Shown: positions 21,801 through 34,500 of the stretch, in pieces
Layout: the number at the start of each line of letters is the position of its first letter
Numbering within the stretch: the first letter of the stretch is position 1
Source of the DNA: Rutidosis leptorrhynchoides
Taxonomy: Eukaryota > Streptophyta > Magnoliopsida > Asterales > Asteraceae
Length of the DNA: 64,000 nucleotides
Reading direction: 5' to 3'
Assembly: GCF_046630445.1 (NCBI RefSeq)
Contig: NC_092333.1
Coordinates: 5,328,501-5,392,500 of the forward strand
Position numbers and translations under genes: made by a program
The notes under the pieces: generated by a model
The model's database searches: none
Told to the model about the DNA's origin: nothing
The model's input: the letters and a program-made list of their open reading frames with translations, nothing else

Positions 21801-24438
21801 TTTGAATTTCTTCTGTTGTTGGTTCATATCCATTAGCTATTAGTGTAGCTAACATTTCAGCTTCATCAATTGGTTCATTACCTTCTCCTAAAGAACATTC
21901 TCCTGTTCCTTGTAATTCTGGAAATTCTTCTAATAATTCTGCATGTGCATCTATAGTTTGAATATAATAACATGTATCATCTGCAGATTGTGGTTGTTGC
22001 ATTGCTCTATCAACTGAAAAGGTAACACTCTCATCCTCTATACTTAGGGTCAATTTCTTACCGAATACGTCTATCATTGCTTTAGCCGTGTTTAAGAATG
22101 GTCTTTCTAATATGAGAGGAACTTGAGAATCTTCTTCCATGTCCAAAACAACAAAATCTACTGGAAATACTAAAGTACCAACTTTAACTAGCATGTTCTC
22201 CATTATCCCTCTAGGATATTTTGTTGATCTATCGGCTAGTTGTATGCTTATTCTGGTTGGTTTCAATTCTCCAAGGTCTAGTTTAGTGTATAGTGAATAC
22301 GGCATTAAATTTATACTAGCACCTAAGTCTGCCAATGCTTCTATTGAACTAAGACTACCCAGAAAACATGGAATTGTGAAACTTCCTGGATCAGATAATT
22401 TTTCTGGTATCTTATTCAACAGCACTGCTGAACAATTAGCATTCATAGTAACAGCCGAGAGCTCTTCCATTTTCTTTCTATTTGAGATTAGATCTTTCAA
22501 GAATTTAGCATATCTAGGCATTCCTGAAATCACATCAATGAAAGGAAGATTTACATTTATCTGTTTAAACATATCCAAGAATTTGGATTGCTCGGCTTCA
22601 AGTTTCTCTTTCTTCATTTTACTCGGGTAAGGAAGTGGTGGTTGGTATGGTTTAACATAAGGTTTATCCTTAACTGTGTTATCTTCATTAACCTTTTCAA
22701 CTACCGGTTCTTTTTCCTTATCTTGATCAGGTTGTGGTTCTTGTGGAGTAGGAATAGTTTCATCAGAAGTTACAGGTATTTCCGGTGGTTTAAGTGTTGT
22801 ACCACTTCTTGTGGTAATGGCTTTAGCTGTTTCATTCCGGGGGTTAGCATTTGTATCACTAGGTAGAGTTCCCAGTTTTCTTTCACCTATTAACCTTGCT
22901 AGGTTACTTACTTCTTGTTCCAGATTTTGAATAGAAGCTTGTTGATTTCTAAATGCTTGAGCATTTTGTTCATTGGTTTGTTTCTGAGAGGTGAAAAACT
23001 GCGTTTGAGTTTCAACTAGCTTCGTCATCATATCTTCTAAATTCGGCTTTTTATCATCGGTTTGTTGTGGTGGTTTGTTTTGAAAATTCGGTCTTTGCTG
23101 ATTGTAATTATTATTGGATACTTGTTGATTGCTAGGACCTTGTTGGTTGTTGTATGGAATATTTCGGTTATAATTCTGGTTTTGATTGTAAATTGGTCTT
23201 GGCAGTTGATAATTATTCTGATAATTATTTCCAGGCCTTTGGTTTATGTATGAAATATTCTCTCTTTGTTCCATTGTTAATTCAATACTGAGACAATCTT
23301 TTGTCAAATGTGGTCCTCCACACTGCTCACAACTAATTCGTATTGAGTGAATATCTTTAGTCATCTTTTCCATTCGTCTCTCCACAGCATCTATCTTTGC
23401 GGAAATGGAATCTAAGTCATGGCTAGAATCGGCTCTAGCTGCTTTAGATGATCTAATGATATCTTTTTCTTGGTGCCACTCATGTGAGTGGGAAGCAGTG
23501 TTATCAATAATTTTGTAAGCATCAGTTTCGGTTTTCTTCATAATAGAACCACCAGCTGCTATATCTATGTCTTTTCTTGTAGTGATGTCACATCCTTGGT
23601 AGAATATTTGTACTATTTGACAGGTGTCTAAACCATGTTGCGGACATCCTCTTAATAACTTTCCATATCTAGTCCACGCCTCATATAGAGTTTCATTTGG
23701 TTTCTGTGTAAACGTAACAATTTCTGCTTGAAGTCTTACGGCTTTAGATGCAGGAAAGAATTGTTTAAGAAATTTGTCAACTAAAACATCCCATGTATCG
23801 ATTGCCCCTTCAGGTAACGATTCCAACCAATCTTTGGCTTCTCCCTTTAAAGTCCAGGGAAATAACATGAGATATATCTGTTCATCCTCCACTTCTCGGA
23901 TTTTAAATAGTGTGCAGATCCTATTAAAGGTACGTAGATGTTCATTTGGATCTTCCTTCGGCGCACCACTAAATTGACATTGATTAGTCACCATGTGTAG
24001 AATTTGTCCTTTGATTTCATAATCTGGCGCATTAATTTATGGATGAGTAATTGCGTGACCTTGTCCAGTGCGTTTAGCTCTCATTCGGTCTTCCATACTT
24101 AAAGGTTCCAGATTCTCCATAATTGAATTTGTTGAATCAGAATCACTAGAGGATTTTGATTTAATGGTTCGTTCCTCAACAATCTCTGTTTGAATGATTG
24201 GTGGTTCCGGAGGAAAGTTTAATGGTTCAGGATCTACGAACCGTTCCTGAATATTCTCCGGATTCTCAATTGTGAGGTCGGGTTCAAAAAATGGATTATC
24301 GGAAATTTGAACTGAAGTACTTGGTCGACTGGATGACGATTCTAAAGAAAAATCAACGGCGGTTATATTTGCTAAATGTCTTGATCTAGTTACAGGTGGT
24401 GAACGTACAAAAGGTGGTGAACGTCTTGCTCGGTGCAT
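18835..24438 (-). pseudogene. Athila gag-pol polyprotein (two nonsense codons)
   Basis: A single frame of about 1860 codons from ATG 24438 to TAA 18835, broken by TAA at 24037-24039 and 20926-20928. The first section (24438-24040) is a Ser/Glu/Pro-rich Gag N-terminus. The second opens with the Gag core (GAPKEDPNEHLRTFNRICTL), a CEQCGGPHLTKDC knuckle-like motif and an Asn/Gln-rich tract. Next come the aspartic protease (ALADLGASINLMP), the RT (VCIDYRKLNDATKKDHFPLP, then FMDDFSVFGDTFES) and the first stop of pol. The third section has RNase H ([16 protein letters not shown]), an integrase zinc region ([13 protein letters not shown]) and the catalytic blocks [15 protein letters not shown] and [11 protein letters not shown]. 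There is no chromodomain, as expected for Athila. Confidence 0.93.
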
Positions 24439-25823
24439 TCACTGAATATCCTATTAGTTTTAAAAAAGAAAGAAAAATTATAATAAGTTATCCAATCAAT
24501 AGACTTTTCTGATTTTGCCCACGTTTCGAATAGCCAAAAGATGCAGCAGAGGGGCAGGATTCGTTTGGTCTCAATATAATTGAGGACTGTTTGGCTCCAA
24601 TAACCCGGTCCACGTACAAATCCAACTATTACTACGAACCAGAAAATTTTGATGTCTATCAATTTAACCACTTAAAATAAATTTTCATAATTTTAAGAAT
24701 TTTAGATAAGAAGTAGAATAAAAATCTATGTCCTAAAACTAGAAAAGCGAGAAATAAGAAAGAAAAAGAGTTCGTCGAAAAAGGTCGAAAAAGAAAAATG
24801 GTTGAAAAATAAAAGGTGACGGAAAAATAAAAGAAACTTATAAAACTTAAAAATACTTGACTAACCTAACCTTATTACTACAACTAACTTAAAATTATAA
24901 TCGCAAATTGAAATTACTAATTGGAATGATAATTGATACATAGGTAAAAGTCGTCTAAAAATATTAAAGCTTACAAGAAAAACTAAATCCCAAATGGAAA
25001 TAACTTAAAAAGAAACTAAAACTTAAAAAGGCGTCGCAAAATTCTAAAGCACTTAAATCTTAGTCTAAAGAAAAAGCACTTAAGGAATTCTACGGCAAAG
25101 CCTAAAAATTTAGAAGTAAAAATAACTATGGCAAAGACTATGAATTAAAACTAAATATGAGCGAAAAATACAAAAGTTACGCTAAAACGATTAAAAAGGG
25201 ACAAAATATAAAAATATACAAAAAGTTGTAAAAAGTACAATTTTTATAAAAATATTATTTTTATATTATTTATTTTATTAAACTATCAATTTTGTAATTT
25301 ATAAAAACTAATTAAATTTTAAATACAAATTAATTAATATCTAAAATTAATTAATATAATAACCTAAACCCTAATTAGGGTTATAATTAATTATAATTAA
25401 TAATTATACTCCGTAATGATTGCTGGCTGCAGTCTAATCTGGCGTGTCAGATGGGCTCATGCGATCGCATGAGTCCTCAGTTGCCCAGCCATGCGATCGC
25501 ATGGGCTAGGGTTTCGGGCCATAGAGTGGGCTGCTACAGTACAGGCCGAAATTTAATTTTTTTTTTCTGTTTTTGCTGTAAAATATAAAATATATTTATT
25601 AATTAAATAAAACTTATATTTTTACAAAATAAAAAAAATAGAAATAAAGAAACTTTATAAAACTTAAATATTTACCAAACTCTTAAAAAAAAATATTTAT
25701 ATTTTTGTTTTTCTTTTAATATTTTTGAATATTTAAAACGTATTTTTACAAAAGCGTACTAAAAATAAATTTTTTTTTTTTTATATTAGCGTTGCGCTTC
25801 CGGCTTTTAAGCTAGAATGATGT
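24439..25823 (-). other. Athila 5' leader
   Basis: 1.4 kb between primer site and gag, AT-rich, with a palindrome pair at 25456-25504 and a run of A/T stretches. A 93-codon minus-strand ORF (24390-24671) overlaps the start of gag in another frame and shows no recognisable domain. Long leaders are usual in Athila. Confidence 0.65.
25456..25504. repeat. Palindrome pair in Athila leader
   Basis: CATGCGATCGCATG at 25458-25471 and 25490-25503, starts 32 bp apart; the arms extend to 18 bp and 16 bp. The 18-bp spacer shares no evident sequence with the spacers of the other pairs. No TATA box is visible at the distance seen in the LTRs. Confidence 0.85.
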
Positions 25824-25841
25824 TCCCCGACAGCGGCGCCA
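25824..25841 (-). other. Primer-binding site of Athila element (tRNA-Asp type)
   Basis: On the minus strand TGGCGCCGCTGTCGGGGA follows the 5' LTR after 8 bases. It closely matches the Athila-type primer site, commonly assigned to tRNA-Asp. Confidence 0.8.
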
Positions 25842-25849
25842 AAAATACT

Positions 25850-27837
25850 TGATGTGGTAGCGGAGTGGTATAAAATACTATTAATTTTAGCAGGAAATAC
25901 TATTAAATACGATACATTTTTACACAAGATATTTATTTATTTATAGAATGGATATACTTAAACCTTGCTACAACACTTATAGGCAGTGTACCTAATCGTA
26001 CAGTAGTGTAGTTTTTAGTAAGTCCGGTTCGTTCCACAGGGAATCTTTTTAAACAAAGCTTAACGCTATATTAGTTTACTTTTATAAAAATACAAATATA
26101 TATATAAGTAATATTATTATTATAAAAAGGGGGTTTTTACCGTTTAATGACCGGTTTGTCGATTTTAAAACTTTAGTCGCAGTTAAAACCAAATGTAAAG
26201 TATTAAAAATAAATACAAGACTTAAATTAAAGCGTAAAGTAAATAACAATAATGAAATTGCGAATAATAAAAGTGCGATAAAATAAACTTGCGATAATTA
26301 AAAAGTACGATAATTAAAAATGCAATTAAATAAAATAACAATAAAAATGCGATAATTAGAAGTGCAATTAAATATAAAATAAAGGAAATTAAATATGAAA
26401 TAAAAGAATTATGCTTATTTAAACTTCCGTAATCATGATGTTTGACGTGTTGATTTTAGTTTTATGCCCATGGGTTAATTGTCCTTTGTCCTGGATTATT
26501 TAATATGTCCGTCTGGTTTTTGTCCATAACAGTCCATCAGTCATAAATATAAAGTGCGAGTGTCCTCATCAAATTATCCTTATACCCGAAGTTAAATATT
26601 CCAACTAATTGGGGACTTAAACTGTAACAAGATTTTAATACTTTGTTTAATAATTACACCAGGATGTCGACTGAGTGTAACCCAAGGTTTTAATATTTTG
26701 TTATCAATTATACCAAGTGTCCTTGTACATAATTTCACCCCTGTTTTAATTATTCTAGTGGCTATTAATCCATTCCCGTGTCCGGTTAAATGAACGATTA
26801 TTCGTACATATAAATACCCCGCCCATCGTGTCCGATTGAGTGTATATGGTAATTTATAGGGACGCCCAATTGTAAATCTTTATATTAACATTAACAAACT
26901 ATCATTTAGTTAAACAAATATAAAGCCCATTAATAGCTCATAGTCTAATTTCCACAAGTGTCGTTCTTTTGTCCAAACCCCAATTATGGTACAAAGCCTA
27001 ATTACCCAATTTTAGTAATTAGCCCAACATCATGATTACTTCGGATTAAATAAGCATAATAATAACTTAGCTACGAGACATTAATGTAAAAAGGTTGAAC
27101 ATAACTTACAATGATTAAAAATAGCGTAGCGTTACACGGACAGAATTTTGACTTACACCCTTACAATATTCGCTAACATACCCTTATTATTAGAATTAAA
27201 ATTAAAATTAAAATATAAATTATAAATATATATTTTACGTATATATGGAGAGAAGAGAAAGATAGATGGATTTGTGGTGCACCAAAGCTCGATTTTTATA
27301 GGCATGTGGGCTGGAACTGGGGCTCATGCGATCGCATGGATTTATACTTTCCAGGCCATGCGATCGCATGGCCAGCTGGAGAGGCTCATATTTGGTTGTT
27401 TTCTTCTGCCGACGGTTTTATAAATAATATAATATATTAAATAATTATAAGAATTATTTAAATATTATATTATATTTATGTGCATAGTTGACTTGTAATT
27501 TTTAGTCCGTTGCGTCGAGCGTTGAGAGTTGACTCATGTCCCGGTTCCGGATTTTCGAACGTCCTTGCGTATAATTTAATATCTTGTACTTTGCGTTTTG
27601 AATCTTGTACTCTTGTAATTTCGAGACGTTTCTTATCAATAATCGGAACCTCTTTGATTGTATTTTGTACTTTTGAGCTTTTTGGTCGTTTGCGTCTTCA
27701 ATTCGTCGAATCTGTCTTTTGTCTTCACCTTTTATTATTTAAACGAATATCACTTGTAAATAGAACAATTGCAACTAAAAGCTTGTCTTTCTTGAGGAAT
27801 AATGCTATGAAATATATGTTCGTTTTTAGCATTATCA
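25850..27837 (-). repeat. 5' LTR of Athila element
   Basis: 1988 bp, TG at 25850 and CA at 27837 on the + strand, colinear with the left LTR without length change. About 15 substitutions were counted by eye. At a commonly used plant rate near 1.3e-8 per site per year this would be roughly 0.3 million years, a crude estimate. Confidence 0.95.
27292..27373 (-). promoter_or_regulatory. Athila 5' LTR promoter: palindrome pair plus TATA box
   Basis: Palindromes CATGCGATCGCATG at 27325-27338 and 27357-27370, and TATA (CTATAAAAAT) at 27292-27301 on the minus strand. This is the copy that would drive the element RNA. The spacer differs from the left LTR by two substitutions while both palindromes are unchanged. 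Confidence 0.6.
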
Positions 27838-27842
27838 AACAG
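27838..27842. repeat. Target-site duplication of the Athila element, right copy (AACAG)
   Basis: AACAG directly after ATTATCA at 27837; partner of 10924-10928. Confidence 0.95.
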
Positions 27843-29556
27843 CATAGCAACCTTTTCTTATTAGTTTTTGTGCCTTCAAATTACTAATAAGATGTAGCTT
27901 CGTGTTGCCCTTTTCTCCGTACACCATTAAGGTTTTTCCTTTTTCTCGTATAATACGAATTGCATTTTTGTAACAAACGATCTCTGCTTTCACTTCTTTC
28001 AACCAATCCATACCGATTATCACATCAAAACTCCCTAACTCTACTGGTATCAAATCAATCTTAAATGTTTCGCTAACCAGTTTAATTTCTCGATTCCGAC
28101 ATATATTATCTGCTGAAATTAATTTGCCATTTGCTAATTCGAGTAAAAATTTACTATCCAAAGGCGTCAATGGATAACTTAATTTAGCACAAAAATCTCT
28201 ACTCATATAGCTTCTATCCGCACCCGAATCAAATAAAACGTAAGCAGATTTATTGTCAATAAGAAACGTACCTGTAACAAGCTCCGGGTCTTCCTATGCC
28301 TCTACCGCATTAATATTGAAAACTCTTCCGCGGCCTTGTCCATTCGTGTTCTCCTGGTTCGGGCAATTTCTAATAATGTGGCCCGGTTTTCCACATTTAT
28401 AACAAACTACATTGGCATAACTTGCTCCGACACTATTTTCTCCGCCATTACTCGTTCCGACACCATTTGTTCCTTTCGTTGTATTAACCCCTGGTCCGTA
28501 GACCTCACACTTCGCTGCGCTATGACCATTTCTTTTACACTTGTTGCAAAATTTGGTGCAGAACCCCGAGTGATACTTTTCACACCTTTGGCATAGCTGC
28601 TTCTGATTGTTGTTGTTGTTGCGGTTATTATTGTTGTTGGGATGATTGTTGTAGTTGCTGTTGTTGTTGTTGTTGTTGTTATTGTTGGGCCGTTTGTTGT
28701 AGTTGCGATTGATGTTGCGATTGTTGGGATAATTGTTGCGATTATTGTTGTAATTGCTGTTGTTGTTGTATTGGTGATTCTTATCACCGTTTTCCTCCCA
28801 CTTTCTTTTGACTTGCTTCACATTGGCCTCTTCAGCAGTCTGTTCTTTAATTCTTTCTTCAATCTGGTTCACTAGTTTGTGAGCCATTCTACATGCCTGT
28901 TGTATGGAGGTGGGCTCGTGTGAACTTATATCTTCTTGGATCCTTTCCGGTAATCCTTTCACAAACGCGTCGATCTTCTCTTCCTCATCTTCGAATGCTC
29001 CCGGACACAATAGGCACAATTCTGTGAATCGTATTTCGTACGTGGTAATATCAAATCCTTGGGTTCGTAACCCTCTAAGTTCTGTCTTGAGCTTATTGAC
29101 CTCGGTTCTGGGATGGTACTTCTCGTTCATCAAGTGCTTGAATGCTGACCACGGTAGTGCGTACGCATCGTCTTGTCCCACTTGCTCTAGATAGGTATTC
29201 CACCATGTTAACGCAGAACCTGTGAAGGTATGTGTAGCATACTTCACTTTGTCCTCTTCAGTACACTTACTTATGGCAAACACCGATTCGACCTTCTCGG
29301 TCCACCGTTTCAATCCGATCGGTCCTTCGGTTCCATCAAATTCCAAAGGTTTGCAGGCAGTGAATTCTTTGTAGGTGCATCCTACACGATTTCCTGTACT
29401 GCTAGATCCAAGGTTATTGTTGGTATGTAGCGCAGCCTGTACTGCGGCTATGTTTGAAGCTAGAAAAGTACGGAATTCCTCTTCATTCATATTCACGGTG
29501 TGTCGAGTAGTCGGTGCCATTTCCTTCAAAATAGTCAAATGGAACAACTTAATCAT
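27838..29556 (-). pseudogene. Gag and protease of element B
   Basis: From ATG 29556 the Gag reads 420 codons to a TAG at 28294 that replaces the Gln codon of C. The same frame continues through the protease (active-site [11 protein letters not shown] near 28215) to the Athila junction at 27838-27842 (TSD). Gag holds the capsid-like region and an Asn-rich tract coded by AAC/AAT triplets (28600-28780). Three Cys/His motifs follow: [26 protein letters not shown] and CYKCGKPGHIIRNC; the last two are perfect C-x2-C-x4-H-x4-C knuckles. With Athila removed the frame would join the RT segment ending at 10928. Confidence 0.92.
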
Positions 29557-29861
29557 ACAGAATATTAAGAGTAGTTAATAGTATTTCATAGCATAATATG
29601 AACTCATTTATAAAAGCTTTTTCTTCATATTAGCGTTTTATAAGTTTAAATTCGAGTAGTACCTACCCGTTAAGTTCATACTTAGTAGCTAATATACAAT
29701 TCAACTACTACAATTCTATATGAAAAACTGATTATAATAATATTTCGCGTTCAAACTTTTACACAATATTTTACAAACTAACAATACCGCTTATTTTACA
29801 TATAGCATGAAATATAGCACACAATAAATTTGATACAAGATGGTTGTGAAGATAATTCTAG
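29557..29861 (-). other. Spacer between F-box ORF and gag in element B, with internal polypurine-tract copy
   Basis: 305 bp, AT-rich, no ORF. On the minus strand TTAACGGGTAGGTACT (29658-29673) repeats, over 16 bases, the polypurine tract found beside the 3' LTR (7994-8009). Confidence 0.7.
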
Positions 29862-30545
29862 CTAGTACACAAGTCGTTCAACAAAGGCAATAAAGACACG
29901 TAATTCATACGTCCAGAAACAAGTCATGCATTCTGGTTTTACTAGGATTACTTCCCATCCTTGGTCTTGTGGAACATAACCGTTATGGCCGTTGATAAGA
30001 TAGCGTGTTGTAACGTCGTCAAAGGGACGAGGGTTACGTAATGTCCAACAGTCCCGTAACAATCTTAAAACCTCATTTCTTACCCCAATTACCGACTCCG
30101 TCACTTGTGGGAACGTTTTGTTTAATAGTTGTAGCCCGATGTTCTTGTTCTCACTTTGGTGAGAAGCGAACATTACTAATCCGTAAGCATAACATGCTTC
30201 TTTATGTTGCATGTTAGCCGCTTTTTCTAAATCACGAAGTCCAATATTCGGATATATTGAGTCAAAATAATTTCTTAACCCATTGCGTAAAATAGCATTT
30301 GGGTTCCCCGCAATATATGCGTCAAAGTAAACACATCGTAACTTATGGATTTCCCAATGTGATATCCCCCATCATTCGAACGAAAGCCTTTTATAAACCA
30401 AGGCATTCTTGGAACGTTCTTCGAATGTGTTACAAACTGATCTCGCCTTAAATAGTTGTGCCGAAGAATTCTGACCGACTCTAGACAAGATTCCATCAAT
30501 CATGTCTCCGGGTAGGTCTCTTAAAATATTGGGTTGTCTATCCAT
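29862..30545 (-). pseudogene. Captured F-box protein ORF in element B (nonsense codon)
   Basis: 227 codons from ATG 30545 (MDRQPNILRDLPGDMID) to TAA 29862. The N-terminal F-box (LPGDMIDGILSRVGQNSSAQ to about residue 58) is followed by the SEL1-like stretch (KAANMQHKEACYAYGLVMF). A well conserved C-terminal part follows (CWTLRNPRPFDD, HNGYVPQDQGWEVIL). The domain order fits plant F-box proteins of the At2g35280 type, which serve as SCF ubiquitin-ligase receptors. One lesion is visible: TGA at 30372-30374 where C has AGA. The rest of the frame is open. It lies 139 bp downstream of the acidic ORF and 305 bp upstream of gag. Confidence 0.8.
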
Positions 30546-30684
30546 TTTGTGTTTTTATACTGTAAAATAGACAAGAGTTAGATTCATAAAAAAAATACTT
30601 ATTAATACAAGCAATTTTTTTACATATATCATAAAGCATAAGCACACTATATTACATATGTTACACCACACGAGTACAACTATC

Positions 30685-31299
30685 TTATTCCGACTCGCTT
30701 GTTTCTTCTTCTTCAGTTTTGGTTCGTTTTGCCAAGTTTCTAGGGATATATGATGTTCCCCTAATACGAGCCGTCGTTTTCCACATTGGTTTAGAAAAAC
30801 CTGGTGGTTTAGAGGTTCCCGGGTCATTGTTACAACTTAAGGACTTCGGGGGTTGACGATACATATAAAGTTCATCGGGGTTGGAATTAGATTTCTCTAT
30901 TTTTATGCCCTTTCCCTTATTATTTTCTTTTGCCTTTTTAAATTCAGTTGGGGTAATTTCTATAACATCGTCGGAATTCTCGTCGGAATCCGATTCATCG
31001 GAGAATTGGTAATCCTCCCAATATTTTGCTTCCTTGGCGGAAACACCATTGACCATAATTAACCTTGGTCGGTTGGTTGAGGATTTTCTTTTACTTAACC
31101 GTTTTATTATTTCCCCCACCGGTTCTATTTCTTCATCCGGTTCTGATTCTTCTTCCGGTTCCGATTCTTCTTCCGGTTCCGACTCTTCTTCCGGTTCCTC
31201 TTCCGGAACTTGTGAATCAGTCCACGAATCATTCCAATTTACATTTGACTCTTCATTATTATTAGGTGAGTCAATGGGACTTGTTCTAGAGGTAGACAT
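30685..31299 (-). CDS. Acidic-protein ORF of element B (intact, unknown function)
   Basis: 204 codons, uninterrupted, first ORF after the primer site. It is rich in Glu/Ser/Asp/Lys. An EESEPE repeat (about residues 35-60) is coded by an 18-bp tandem unit (31140-31200). Next are a basic KRKSS patch, the conserved block IMVNGVSAKEAKYWEDYQF, a DESDSDENSDD tract, a Lys-rich KKAKENNKGKGIK region and a tail with KRTK followed by EEEETSESE. The basic clusters could act as nuclear localisation signals, which is inference. No known domain is recognised. Homologues at the same place in A and C share the block around NGVS.EEAKYWEDYQF, indicating a real protein. Confidence 0.65.
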   Translation of the reverse strand: MSTSRTSPIDSPNNNEESNVNWNDSWTDSQVPEEEPEEESEPEEESEPEEESEPDEEIEPVGEIIKRLSKRKSSTNRPRLIMVNGVSAKEAKYWEDYQFSDESDSDENSDDVIEITPTEFKKAKENNKGKGIKIEKSNSNPDELYMYRQPPKSLSCNNDPGTSKPPGFSKPMWKTTARIRGTSYIPRNLAKRTKTEEEETSESE

Positions 31300-31494
31300 C
31301 TATCACATAATATCAAACGCGTTAAGAGATTAATATATCACATAATATTCACATGTTAAAAATATATAGTTTCCAACAAAATTTGTTAAGCAATCATTTT
31401 TCAAGTAAACACGGTCGAAGTCCAGACTCACTAATGCATCCTAACAAACTCGATAAGACACACTAATGCAAAATTCTGGTTCTCTAAGACCAAC

Positions 31495-31506
31495 GCTCGG
31501 ATACCA
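31495..31506 (-). other. Primer-binding site of element B (initiator tRNA-Met type)
   Basis: TGGTATCCGAGC on the minus strand, two bases from the LTR end at 31509; one mismatch to the usual tRNA-iMet site. Confidence 0.78.
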
Positions 31507-31508
31507 AC

Positions 31509-34500
31509 TGAAATGTCCCGTTCTTATTGATTAAAAACGTTCCATATTAATTGATTTCGTTACGAGGTTTTGACCTCTATATGAGACGTTTTTCAAAGAC
31601 TGCATTCATTTTAAAACAAACCATAACCTTTATTTCATCAATAAAGGTTTAAAAAGCTTTACGTAGATTATCAAATAATGATAATCTAAAATATCCTTTT
31701 ACACACGACCATTACATAATGGTTTACAATACAAATATGTTACAACAAAATAAGTTTCTCGAATGCAGTTTTTACACAATATCATACAAGCATGGACTCC
31801 AAATCTCGTCCTTATTTAAGTATGCGACAGCGGAAGCTCTTAATAATCACCTGAGAATAAACATGCTTAAAACGTCAACAAAAATGTTGGTGAGTTATAG
31901 GTTTAACCTTTATATATCAAATCATAATAATAGACCACAAGATTTCATATTTCAATACACATTCCATACATAGAGATAAAAATCATTCATATGGTGAACA
32001 CCTGGTAACCGACATTAACAAGATGCATATATAAGAATATCCCCATCATTCCGGGACACCCTTCGGATATGATATAAATTTCGAAGTACTAAAGCATCCG
32101 TACTTTGGATGGGGTTTGTTAGGCCCAATAGATCTATCTTTAGGATTCGCGTCAATTAGGGTGTCTGTTCCCTAATTCTTAGATTACCAGACTTAATAAA
32201 AAGGGGCATATTCGATTTCGATAATTCAACCATAGAATGTAGTTTCACGTACTTGTGTCTATTTTGTAAATCATTTATAAAACCTGCATGTATTCTCATC
32301 CCAAAAATATTAGATTTTAAAAGTGGGACTATAACTCACTTTCACAGATTTTTACTTCGTCGGGAAGTAAGACTTGGCCACTGGTTGATTCACGAACCTA
32401 TAACAATATATACATATATATCAAAGTATGTTCAAAATATATTTACAACACTTTTAATATATTTTGATGTTTTAAATTTATTAAGTCAGCTGTCCTCGTT
32501 AGTAACCTACAACTAGTTGTTCACAGTTAGATGTATAGAAATAAATCGATAAATATTATCTTGAATCAATCCACGACCCAGTGTATACGTATCTCAGTAT
32601 TGATCACAACTCAAACTATATATATTTTGGAATCAACCTCAACCCTGTATAGCTAACTCCAACATTCACATATAGAGTGTCTATGGTTGTTCCGAAATAT
32701 ATATAGATGTGTCGATATGATAGGTCGAAACATTGTATACGTGTCTATGGTATCTCAAGATTACATAATATACAATACAAGTTGATTAAGTTATGGTTGG
32801 AATAGATTTGTTACCAATTTTCACGTAGCTAAAATGAGAAAAATTATCCAATCTTGTTTTACCCATAACTTCTTCATTTTAAATCCGTTTTGAGTGAATC
32901 AAATTGCTATGGTTTCATATTGAACTCTATTTTATGAATCTAAACAGAAAAAGATAGGTTTATAGTCCGAAAAATAAGTTACAAGTCGTTTTTGTAAAGG
33001 TAGTCATTTCAGTCGAAAGAACGACGTCTAGATGACCATTTTAGAAAACATACTTCCACTTTGAGTTTAACCATAATTTTTGGATATAGTTTCATGTTCA
33101 TAATAAAAATCATTTTCTCAGAATAAAAACTTTTAAATCAAAGTTTATCATAGTTTTTAATTAACTAACCCAAAACAGCCCGCGGTGTTACTACGACGGC
33201 GTAAATCCGGTTTTACGGTGTTTTTCGTGTTTCCAGGTTTTAAATCATTAAGTTAGCATATCATATAGATATAGAACATGTGTTTAGTTGATTTTAAAAG
33301 TCAAGTTAGAAGGATTAACTTTTGTTTGCGAACAAGTTTAGAATTAACTAAACTATGTTCTAGTGATTACAAGTTTAAACCTTCGAATAAGATAGCTTTA
33401 TATGTATGAATCGAATGATGTTATGAACATCATTACTACCTTAAGTTCCTTGGATAAACCTACAGGAAAATAGAAAAATGGATCTAGCTTCAACGGATCC
33501 TTGGATGGCTCGAAGTTCTTGAAGCAGAATTATGACACGAAAACAAGTTCAAGTAAGATCATCACTTGAAATAAGATTGTTATAGTTATAGAAATTGAAC
33601 CAAAGTTTGAATATGATTATTACCTTGTATTAGAATGATAACCTACTGTAAGAAACAAAGATTTCTTAAGGTTGGATGATCACCTTACAAGATTGGAAGT
33701 GAGCTAGCAAACTTGCAAGTATTCTTGATTTTATGTAACTAGAACTTGTAGAATTTATGAAGAACACTTAGAACTTGAAGATAGAACTTGAGAGAGATCA
33801 ATTAGATGAAGAAAATTGAAGAATGAAAGTGTTTGTAGGTGTTTTTGGTCATTGGTGTATGGATTAGATATAAAGGATATGTAATTTTATTTTCATGTAA
33901 ATAAGTCATGAATGATTACTCATATTTTTGTTATTTTATGAGATATTTCATGCTATTTGCCAAATGATGGTTCCCACATGTGTTAGGTGACTCAAATGGG
34001 CTGCTAAGAGCTGATCATTGGAGTGTATATACCAAGAGTACATACATCTAAAAGCTGTGTATTGTACGAGTACGAATACGGGTGCATACGAGTAGAATTG
34101 TTGATGAAACTGAACGAGGATGTAATTGTAAGCATTTTTGTTAAGTAGAAGTATTTTGATAAGTGTATTGAAGTCTTTCAAAAGTGTATAAATACATATT
34201 AAAACATTACATGTATATACATTTTAACTGAGTCGTTAAGTCATCGTTAGTCGTTACATGTAAGTGTTGTTTTGAAACCTTTAGGTTAACGATCTTGTTA
34301 AATATTGTTAACCCAATGTTTATAATATCAAATGAGATTTTAAATTATTATATGTAGTCTTGTTTTTACATATGTAGTTCATTGTTAATATACTTAATGA
34401 TATGTTTACTTATCATAGTATCATGTTAACTATATATATATCCATATATATGTCATCATATAGTTTTTACAAGTTTTAACGTTCGTGAATCACCGGTCAA

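Larger units (their letters stand above)
10929..27837 (-). mobile_element. Athila-lineage Ty3/gypsy retrotransposon (complete, recently inserted)
   Basis: A 16.9 kb element with two 1988-bp LTRs, a tRNA-Asp-type primer site, gag-pol (24438 to 18835), a small ORF, and an ORF1/env-position protein (ending 15130). The order and the polyprotein type (FMDDFSVFGDTFESC, the [19 protein letters not shown] block) are those of Athila. About 15 mismatches were counted by eye between the LTRs, below 1%, so insertion is recent. Three in-frame TAA codons (24037, 20926, 16270) probably make the copy non-autonomous. It sits in the protease-RT linker of element B. Confidence 0.95.

Noticed and set aside
24037-24039. 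Programmed stop-codon readthrough in Athila gag
   Set aside because: The contexts of the three TAA codons differ from one another and show no recognised recoding signal; simple decay explains them.
28642-28875. + strand ORFs rich in Val/Ile (also 57511-57744)
   Set aside because: Antisense shadow of the Asn-rich triplet tract of gag; its conservation follows from gag.
31034-31333. + strand Ser/Gly-rich ORF (also 59918-60217)
   Set aside because: Antisense of the acidic ORF repeat; the minus-strand frame has the conserved block and sensible placement.
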